This document shows positions 1 to 4,768 of a stretch of DNA of 15,268 bases, piece by piece. Source of the DNA: JAIVJN01 sp036732565 (lineage in GTDB: Bacteria; Acidobacteriota; Vicinamibacteria; Vicinamibacterales; UBA2999); the NCBI GenBank assembly GCA_036732565.1, contig DAINCF010000127.1, positions 1 through 15,268 of the forward strand. Reading direction: 5' to 3'. Below the pieces are notes generated by a model. The model worked only from the letters and a program-made list of their open reading frames with translations. It made no database searches and was not told where the DNA came from. How positions within the stretch are numbered: position 1 is the first letter of the stretch; the number at the start of each line of letters is the position of its first letter. The position numbers were made by a program, and so were the translations under genes.

Positions 1-924
1 GGCCGCGATGAGCACCGCGCCGGCGGCGAGGAGCGCGGAACGGCGCTTCGGTTGCCCGATGGTCGACGGTTCCGGTGCCACCACCGGCGTCTGCGGCAGG
101 CCGATGGCGGTCCCCGCCTTGCCGACGAGCTCGTCCGTGATCTCGTCGGTGCGCGCCTCGTGCCCCGCCATCAACGCGCGATCGCAGACGAGGTTGATCA
201 GGCGCGGAATCCCTCCGGTCAGTCGGTGCACCAGGTCGACGGCGTCGGATGTGAAGCGCACCGGCCGCTCGCCTCGCACGACGCTCAGGCGATGCGAGAT
301 GTAGGCCTCGGCCTCGTCACGCGTCAACGGCTGCAGCGAGCAGCGCAGCGAGATGCGCTGGTTGAATTGCCGAAGCTCGCTTTTCTGCAGGACCTCCAGC
401 AGGTTCAGTTGCCCCACGATCAGGACCTGGAGCAGCCGGTGATCGGCGAGATCGAGGTTGGAGAGCACGCGGATCTCTTCGAGCACGTCGGGCGACAGAT
501 GCTGGGCCTCGTCGATGACCACCAGGGCACTCGCCCCCAGAGGCGCGAGAGTGCGCAGGAAGTCGTGGAGCGTGTTTACGAGCTCGTGTTTGGTGGCCGT
601 GGACAATCGGCCGCTGCGGATGGTCTCGCGCGACGCCACGCCGAAGCCAAGCAGCACCTCGCGGAGGAGCTCCTCGACCGAGACGAACGGGTTCAGAATC
701 AGCGCGGTGAACGTCTTCGGATCGGTCTGCTCCAGCAGCGTGCGGCAAACCGTGGTCTTCCCGGTCCCGATGTCACCGGTCAGGACGATGAACCCTTCAC
801 GGCGCAGGATGGCCTGCTGAACTTGCTGGAGCGCGACCGCGTGCGACGCGCTGCGGTAGAGAAACCTCGGATCGGGTGTCAGGTTGAATGGCGGCTGGGC
901 GAATCCGTAGTACTCCTCGTACAT
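1..924 (-). CDS. ExeA/GspA-like AAA+ ATPase, C-terminus cut by window edge
   Basis: Reading the minus strand from the ATG at 924 gives 308 codons open to the window edge. The product begins MYEEYYGFAQPPFNLTPDPR, the typical start of the ExeA/GspA family, which fixes the start codon. Walker A (GDIGTGKTT) is at residues 50-58 and Walker B (ALVVIDEA) at 133-140. An arginine-rich sensor region (LRQFNQRISLRC) is at 184-195 and the family's GGIPRLINLVCDRAL stretch at 237-251. After a proline-rich linker, a hydrophobic segment starts near residue 297 and is cut off; in the family this is the single membrane anchor, often followed by a periplasmic peptidoglycan-binding part. Family members energise assembly of secretins, pili or exopolysaccharide machinery at the inner membrane; which system applies here cannot be told. 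It follows the 988-1605 gene by 63 nt on the same strand. No strong Shine-Dalgarno is visible. Confidence 0.9.
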   Translation of the reverse strand, partial: MYEEYYGFAQPPFNLTPDPRFLYRSASHAVALQQVQQAILRREGFIVLTGDIGTGKTTVCRTLLEQTDPKTFTALILNPFVSVEELLREVLLGFGVASRETIRSGRLSTATKHELVNTLHDFLRTLAPLGASALVVIDEAQHLSPDVLEEIRVLSNLDLADHRLLQVLIVGQLNLLEVLQKSELRQFNQRISLRCSLQPLTRDEAEAYISHRLSVVRGERPVRFTSDAVDLVHRLTGGIPRLINLVCDRALMAGHEARTDEITDELVGKAGTAIGLPQTPVVAPEPSTIGQPKRRSALLAAGAVLIAA

Positions 925-942
925 GCAGCGGGATGCCGCCAC

Positions 943-951
943 AGCATAACA
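943..951 (-). promoter_or_regulatory. Possible extended -10 promoter of the ExeA-like gene
   Basis: On the minus strand the 63-nt gap before the ExeA-like gene contains TGTTATGCT, an extended -10 form (TGN plus TATGCT), about 18 nt upstream of the ATG. No convincing -35 box lies at 16-18 nt, so this is a weak prediction. The gene could equally be co-transcribed with the upstream one. Confidence 0.25.
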
Positions 952-987
952 GGGAACCAGATTCGAGCCGCCCGGAGGGCGCCACGG

Positions 988-1605
988 CTACTGGGGTGGG
1001 CCGTCCGGCACGCGCTTGTGGCGGTACCATTCGTGCCACTCCAGGGGCGACACGACCGAGCCGCCGGGGATGGCGCCAGCCACGCGAGTCGTCCGCAGGT
1101 CTTTACGGACCTGCGCGCCCGCGGCGCGCGCGGCGGCGGTGTCGAGCTTCGGCGCGCCTTGGGACCCGCCGCTGCCGATCCGCTGATACAGCGCGAGGAG
1201 CGAGGAAGGGTCCGTCACCGCCGGGCTGTCGATGATCTCGACGACGTGCTGGAGCTCGTGACCGATCGCGGCGATGAGCGCGTCGGGAGGGAGCTCGGGA
1301 TTGATCGACGCACGCAGGTAGCGATAGCGCCCAGCGGAGGTGACCCAGGTGACGCAGCCGGCCAGCCGGCGTTCGATAGCCGGTTGCAGCTCGAGATAGA
1401 CGATGACGTCACTGGCTTCGACGCGATCGACGAGCGCGGCGAGGGAGGGCGAGCGGCGCAGACCCTCGAGCAACATGGTCGCGATGCGGGTGTCATTGGG
1501 CCGGACGCGGGGGGCGCCCGTTTTCCACCATGAAATCGGGGTAGGGGCGGCGTCTATTGGGCGCGCCACGGCCACGAGGAGCAATCCGACAAGCAGGCAT
1601 CGCAT
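988..1605 (-). CDS. Secreted protein of unknown family with HELQH zinc-metallopeptidase-like motif
   Basis: I do not recognise the family. The 205-aa protein starts with a clear signal peptide (positive start, then LLVGLLLVAVA, probable cleavage near residues 19-20), so it should be exported. A longer reading with 27 more residues at the N-terminus is possible, but the start at 1605 is favoured by an AGGAG at 1612-1616, 6 nt upstream, and by the signal peptide. The only catalytic-looking motif is GHELQHVVEI, with HExxH at residues 116-120 and a further Glu at 123, as in zinc metallopeptidases. The third ligand cannot be assigned. The C-terminal part is Trp/His rich (LEWHEWYRHKR). It precedes the ExeA-like ATPase on the same strand, a hint at envelope function. 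Peptidase activity is inferred from the motif alone. Confidence 0.75.
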   Translation of the reverse strand: MRCLLVGLLLVAVARPIDAAPTPISWWKTGAPRVRPNDTRIATMLLEGLRRSPSLAALVDRVEASDVIVYLELQPAIERRLAGCVTWVTSAGRYRYLRASINPELPPDALIAAIGHELQHVVEIIDSPAVTDPSSLLALYQRIGSGGSQGAPKLDTAAARAAGAQVRKDLRTTRVAGAIPGGSVVSPLEWHEWYRHKRVPDGPPQ

Positions 1606-1690
1606 GACGCACTCCTGCCAGTCAGCCTTGGGTCCTCGAACAGCACGTTTATCAAGAGAACAGGTAGTTCTTGGAGCACATTTCAAACCC

Positions 1691-1741
1691 GTGGGGGCCG
1701 GCTTCAGCCGGCCCTCAGGTCCGCCTAAAGGCGGACCCCAC
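1691..1741. repeat. Double-hairpin (three-way junction) palindromic element
   Basis: Two perfect hairpins lie side by side. GGCCGGC/GCCGGCC (1696-1702 with 1707-1713) has a TTCA loop. GGTCCGCC/GGCGGACC (1718-1725 with 1730-1737) has a TAAA loop. The flanks GTGG (1691-1694) and CCAC (1738-1741) can pair to close both into a three-way junction. There is no coding sequence across it. The form is that of a REP/BIME-like intergenic element; a role as terminator or RNA structure is also possible. No T-run follows. Confidence 0.7.
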
Positions 1742-1880
1742 GCGAGCTTTGCAATGCACTCTTAGGGCGGTCCGCGCGGATGGACCGTCCGCGGTCCAAC
1801 CGAGCTCTGCCAGATAGACGGTTGATGGCGCTCAATGGTTCAGCGGGCTGAGAGAAAATAGGGGTCAGGCTGGGGACGAA

Positions 1881-2005
1881 GGTTCCACACGGGGGTTCCA
1901 CACGGGGGTTCCTCACGGAGGTTCCTTACGGAGGTTCCGCACGCGGGCTACACGACGGTTCCGCACGCGGGCTACACGACGGTTCCGCACGGAGGTTCAG
2001 AAGGC
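1881..2005 (+). repeat. 13-nt tandem repeat array upstream of the cyclophilin gene
   Basis: GGTTC(C) begins at 1881, 1894, 1907, 1920, 1933, 1957, 1981 and 1994, so the spacings are 13, 13, 13, 13, 24, 24 and 13. The consensus is near GGTTCCnnACGGn. The two 24-nt units are GGTTCCGCACGCGGG followed by CTACACGAC. The period is not a multiple of three, which argues against coding. Several units carry GGAGG at their junction, and the last of these (1991-1995) is positioned as the ribosome binding site of the gene starting at 2006. Spacers between units are absent and units are far too short for CRISPR. Confidence 0.85.
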
Positions 2006-3157
2006 ATGGGCGTCAAGGGCTGTGTGACGGTGGTGGCGTTGTTGATGGCGTGCGGCACCCTTGCCTTCGGTCAGACCAAGAAGCCCGCGCCACCGGTGGC
2101 GCCGGCGCTGTTCGTCAACCCGTACCCGGCCGACGAGATCCGCGGCAAGCAGGCGGTGATCGAGACCGCGCAGGGGACGATCGTGCTGGACCTGCTCGCG
2201 GACGGCGCGCCGACGCACGTGGCGCACTTCATCAAGACGGCGCGCGACGGCGGCTATGACGGCACGACGTTCCATCGCGTGATTCGTCACGGCATCATCC
2301 AAGGCGGCGACCCACTCTCGACGGATGCCGCGGCGCGCGACCGATACGGCACCGGCGGTCTCAATCGGTTGAAGCCGGAGGTCAACGCCGAGCGCCATAC
2401 GCGTGGCGCCGTCTCCGCGGTCCTCGTGCCCAACAAGCCGGACAGCGCCGGCACGCAGTTCTTCATCTGCATCGCCGATCAACCCGCGCTCGACGGGCAG
2501 TACACGGTCTTCGCGCGCGTCGTCGATGGCATCCTGGTGGCGCAGAAGCTCTCCGAAGCCGCGGCCGACGAGAAGGGCGCACCGACTGAGCGTCTGCTGA
2601 TGACGCGCGTCACGATCCGCGACAAGCCGGCGGAAACGCCGGAGCCGTTCTCGACCGAGTCGATCGGCGACTTGTCGCAGTATCGTGCGGTGCTGGAGAC
2701 GTCCGCCGGCGACATCACGGTGCGCTTCACCCCCGACAAGGCGCCCGACCATGTTCGCAACTTCCTTCGGCTCGCCTCCGTTGGCGTCTACGACCGCATG
2801 ACGTTCCACCGCGTCGTCAAAGGGTTCATGGTGCAGACGGGGCATCTGCCGACGCGCGGCGAGCCGTTGAACGAGTCACAGCAGCGCTGGGTGCACAACG
2901 TGAGAGCGGAGCTCAACGATCAGGTTCACGATCGCGGCACGCTGTCGATGGCGCGGCTCGACGATCCCGACAGCGCGAGCACATCGTTCTTCATCGTCAC
3001 CGGGCGCTCGCAGATGCTGGATGGGAAGTACACGGTGTTCGGCAGCGTCGAGAGTGGACTGGACGTCCTGGAGAAGATCGAGAACGTCCCGGTCAACGGC
3101 GAGACGCCGGTGGAGCGCGTAGAGTTGAGACGCGTCAGGGTGCAGAAGGCTCCGTAG
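2006..3157 (+). CDS. Secreted peptidyl-prolyl isomerase with two cyclophilin domains
   Basis: The 383-aa product has a signal peptide (hydrophobic residues about 6-21, probable cleavage after AFG near 22; LMAC at 13-16 is a poor lipobox). Two cyclophilin-type domains follow, about residues 48-204 and 226-380. Cyclophilins catalyse cis/trans isomerisation of Xaa-Pro bonds; this one would act on exported proteins. Domain 1 keeps the catalytic-Arg motif FHRVI (89-93), IIQGGD (97-102) and TQFFI (150-154). Domain 2 keeps FHRVVKGFMVQ (268-277) and SFFIV (327-331), but has TGH where GGD is usual and Ser in place of the active-site Gln of TQFF. Both carry LDG.YTVF near the end. GGAGG 10 nt upstream supports the start. 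The stop codon lies in the palindrome shared with dinB. Two domains in one chain is about twice the usual bacterial size. Confidence 0.92.
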   Translation: MGVKGCVTVVALLMACGTLAFGQTKKPAPPVAPALFVNPYPADEIRGKQAVIETAQGTIVLDLLADGAPTHVAHFIKTARDGGYDGTTFHRVIRHGIIQGGDPLSTDAAARDRYGTGGLNRLKPEVNAERHTRGAVSAVLVPNKPDSAGTQFFICIADQPALDGQYTVFARVVDGILVAQKLSEAAADEKGAPTERLLMTRVTIRDKPAETPEPFSTESIGDLSQYRAVLETSAGDITVRFTPDKAPDHVRNFLRLASVGVYDRMTFHRVVKGFMVQTGHLPTRGEPLNESQQRWVHNVRAELNDQVHDRGTLSMARLDDPDSASTSFFIVTGRSQMLDGKYTVFGSVESGLDVLEKIENVPVNGETPVERVELRRVRVQKAP

Positions 3158-3181
3158 GGGCGGTTCGCGAACCGCCCCTAC
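3154..3181. repeat. Perfect 28-bp GTAG-headed palindrome carrying the stop codons of two convergent genes
   Basis: Each strand reads GTAGGGGCGGTTCG as the first half, so the 28 bp are a perfect palindrome. TAG at 3155-3157 ends the cyclophilin gene on the plus strand, and its mirror image at 3180-3178 ends dinB on the minus strand. It can form a 12-14 bp GC-rich hairpin in either transcript and could act as a bidirectional terminator, though no T-run follows. Form and GTAG head match REP-type elements. Confidence 0.85.
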
Positions 3182-4272
3182 TCGAACGGCAACAGTGGCC
3201 CTTCGCGCACGCGCGGCGGTCGCGACGGCGCGGTATCCACATCGCCCAGGTTGTGCACGCTGACGCCGAGCAGGCGCACGGGCCTTCTTCCGGTTTCGGT
3301 GCGCTCGAGCAATGCGAGCGCGCGTTCGACGATCTCGCCCGCGTCTTGTGTCGGTCGCGGTGTCGAATGACTTCGTGTGACTGTCGTGAAGTCCTCGTAG
3401 CGCACTTTGATCACCACCGTGCGTGCGAACATGTTGCGGCGGCCGAGCCACTCGGCCGCCTCGCGCGCCATCTCGGAGATTTCCTGACGAATCTTGTTCG
3501 CGTCGGTGAGATCGGTCTCGTAGGTCTGTTCCGAGCCGGACGACTTGGTGGGGCGATTCGGCTCGACCGGCCGGGGATCGCGGCCATGCGCGAGCTCGAC
3601 GAGCCATTCCGCCAGGCTGCCGACGATGTCGCGCAGGTCGTCGAGCGATCGGGCGCGCACGTCGCTGAGCGTGGAGACGCCGCGCGCCCGCAGCCTGTCC
3701 GCGGTCTTCGGACCGACGCCCCACAGCGCATCGACCTTCAGCGTGCGCAGGAACGACTCCACGCGCTCGGGCGCGATGACCGTCAGTCCGTCGGGCTTGT
3801 GCCATCCAGACGCGACCTTGGCCAGAAACTTGTTCGGCGCCACGCCCGCCGAGGCCGTCAACCCCGTCGTCTTGTGGATCTCTTCTTTGATCCGCCTGGC
3901 CACGTTGACGCCGAGCCGCTCCTGCCAGACGTTCTCGGTGACGTCGAGGTAGGCCTCGTCGAGCGACATCGGCTCGACGAGCTGCGTCACCGACCGGAAG
4001 ATCGCGAACACTTCCTGCGACACCGATTGATATTTGCGGAAGTCCGGTCGAACGATCACGAGCGCGGGGCAGCGACGCACGGCGTGGGCCATTGCCATCG
4101 CCGAGTAGACTCCGAACTTGCGCGCCTCGTAACTGGCCGCCGCAACCACTCCACGCTTGTTGGGATCGCCGCCGACGACGACAGGTCGCCCGACCAGCGA
4201 GGGATTGTCGCGCTGCTCGACGGATGCGTAGAACGCATCCATGTCGATGTGGAGGATGCGACGGAGGGTCAT
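3178..4272 (-). CDS. dinB: DNA polymerase IV (Y-family translesion polymerase)
   Basis: The 364-aa length fits the family (E. coli Pol IV is 351). Catalytic motifs are present: HIDMDAFYASVEQ at residues 8-20, with Asp10 as metal ligand and Tyr15 at the steric-gate position, and SLDEAYLDVT at 103-112, with Asp105 and Glu106. SAGVAPNKFLAKVAS (141-155) and the helix-hairpin-helix LWGVGPKTADRLRARGV (183-199) follow, then the little-finger domain from about 245. The C-terminal PLLPFE may be a clamp-binding tail, which is uncertain. The enzyme copies past damaged template bases with low fidelity. It lies 39 nt downstream of dut on the same strand, so co-transcription is likely. No strong Shine-Dalgarno is visible. 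Its TAG stop is half of the palindrome shared with the convergent cyclophilin gene. Confidence 0.96.
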   Translation of the reverse strand: MTLRRILHIDMDAFYASVEQRDNPSLVGRPVVVGGDPNKRGVVAAASYEARKFGVYSAMAMAHAVRRCPALVIVRPDFRKYQSVSQEVFAIFRSVTQLVEPMSLDEAYLDVTENVWQERLGVNVARRIKEEIHKTTGLTASAGVAPNKFLAKVASGWHKPDGLTVIAPERVESFLRTLKVDALWGVGPKTADRLRARGVSTLSDVRARSLDDLRDIVGSLAEWLVELAHGRDPRPVEPNRPTKSSGSEQTYETDLTDANKIRQEISEMAREAAEWLGRRNMFARTVVIKVRYEDFTTVTRSHSTPRPTQDAGEIVERALALLERTETGRRPVRLLGVSVHNLGDVDTAPSRPPRVREGPLLPFE

Positions 4273-4290
4273 TGTTCGTCGAGGCGTGTC

Positions 4291-4315
4291 GGGGCGGCGC
4301 GCGAGCCGCCCCTAC
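4291..4315. repeat. GTAG-headed palindrome between dut and dinB, holding the dut stop codon
   Basis: GGGGCGGC and GCCGCCCC arms surround a GCGCGA centre (4291-4312) with one mismatch in the stem. The minus-strand side keeps the GTAG head (4315-4312), whose TAG is the stop codon of dut. On the plus-strand side the GTA is lost (TCGGGG instead). It is a decayed copy of the elements at 3154 and 7655. Confidence 0.75.
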
Positions 4316-4743
4316 GTCCCGGTGCTTCCAAATCCGCCGCGCGTGTCGCTCGTCACCTCTGCGACTTCGCTCCATTCGATGCGTGGCGCCGGCAACAAGA
4401 TCCCCTGCGCCAGGCGATCGCCCTTCCGCACGCTGACGGGAGCGTCGGTGACGTTCATCACCTGGATCTTGACCTCATCCGCAGGGCCGCAGTAGTCCGA
4501 GTCGATCACGCCGACGCCGTTGGCGACCATCAGCCCGCGCTTCAACGGCGTGCTGCTCCGTGCGAAGATCCCTAGGAACCAGCCGTTCGGCACTTCGATT
4601 ACCAGCCCCGTCCCCACCAGCCGAATGGCTCCAGGTGGAACGTCGACGTCGTGGGCCGCGGCGAGATCGAAGCCGGCCGCGCCGGCGGTGGCCGGCTCCG
4701 GGAGCGGCAGCGTGGAATCCAGTCTTTTGATCGTGAGGCGCAT
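4312..4743 (-). CDS. dut: dUTPase (deoxyuridine 5'-triphosphate nucleotidohydrolase)
   Basis: The 143-aa product is the normal length for trimeric dUTPases, which hydrolyse dUTP to dUMP and pyrophosphate, supplying dTMP precursor and keeping uracil out of DNA. All five family motifs are present in order: AGAAGFDL (about 21-28), ARSSTPLKRGL (about 60-70), GVGVIDSDYCG with the catalytic Asp (about 75-85), RLAQGILLPA (about 108-117) and the P-loop-like C-terminal arm RGGFGSTG. The reading frame stays open for 66 more codons upstream, but that part overlaps the signal peptide of the divergent peptidase. The ATG at 4743, giving MRLTIKRL, matches the family start. No Shine-Dalgarno is present. It is followed 39 nt later by dinB. 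Confidence 0.96.
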   Translation of the reverse strand: MRLTIKRLDSTLPLPEPATAGAAGFDLAAAHDVDVPPGAIRLVGTGLVIEVPNGWFLGIFARSSTPLKRGLMVANGVGVIDSDYCGPADEVKIQVMNVTDAPVSVRKGDRLAQGILLPAPRIEWSEVAEVTSDTRGGFGSTGT

Positions 4744-4754
4744 GACAGTAATAG
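4727..4754 (+). promoter_or_regulatory. Possible promoter of the M16 peptidase gene inside the 5' end of dut
   Basis: TTGATC (4727-4732) and TAATAG (4749-4754) are separated by 16 nt. Transcription would begin near 4761, giving a leader of about 8 nt before the ATG at 4769, too short for a normal ribosome binding site. The -35 lies within the first codons of dut, so the divergent promoters would overlap. This is sequence matching only. Confidence 0.3.
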
Positions 4755-4756
4755 TA
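4751..4756 (-). promoter_or_regulatory. Possible dut -10 box, implying a leaderless transcript
   Basis: The minus strand reads TACTAT followed by 7 nt and then the dut ATG. At normal -10 spacing, transcription would start at or next to the A of the ATG. The absence of a Shine-Dalgarno agrees with leaderless translation. The best -35 at 17 nt is GCCATT, which is weak. Confidence 0.3.
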
Positions 4757-4768
4757 GGCTGTACTCGT

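Larger units (their letters stand above)
1606..2005. other. 400-bp gene-free region with hairpins and tandem repeats
   Basis: This gap lies between the divergent starts of the HELQH protein and the cyclophilin. It must hold promoters for both, but I see no convincing -35/-10 pair. From left to right it contains the Shine-Dalgarno of the minus-strand gene (1612-1616), a double-hairpin element (1691-1741) and a further GC-rich stem of the form GGCGGTCC/GGACCGTC near 1768-1792. After that come about 90 bases of unremarkable sequence and then the 13-nt tandem array (1881-2005). Short reading frames here look non-coding. Confidence 0.7.

Noticed and set aside
52..1533. 493-aa plus-strand reading frame
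   Set aside because: It runs antisense across the ExeA-like and HELQH genes, both of which have recognisable proteins. The product is low-complexity, Arg/Gly/Asp rich, with no known motif: an open frame caused by high GC.
1881..2005. CRISPR array
   Set aside because: Units are 13 or 24 nt, contiguous and nearly identical, with no unique spacers and no cas genes in the window.
4520..4768. N-terminal extension of the M16 gene from an upstream start
   Set aside because: The extension is antisense to dut, whose five motifs are intact. A signal peptide begins at 4769, which would be buried by the extension.
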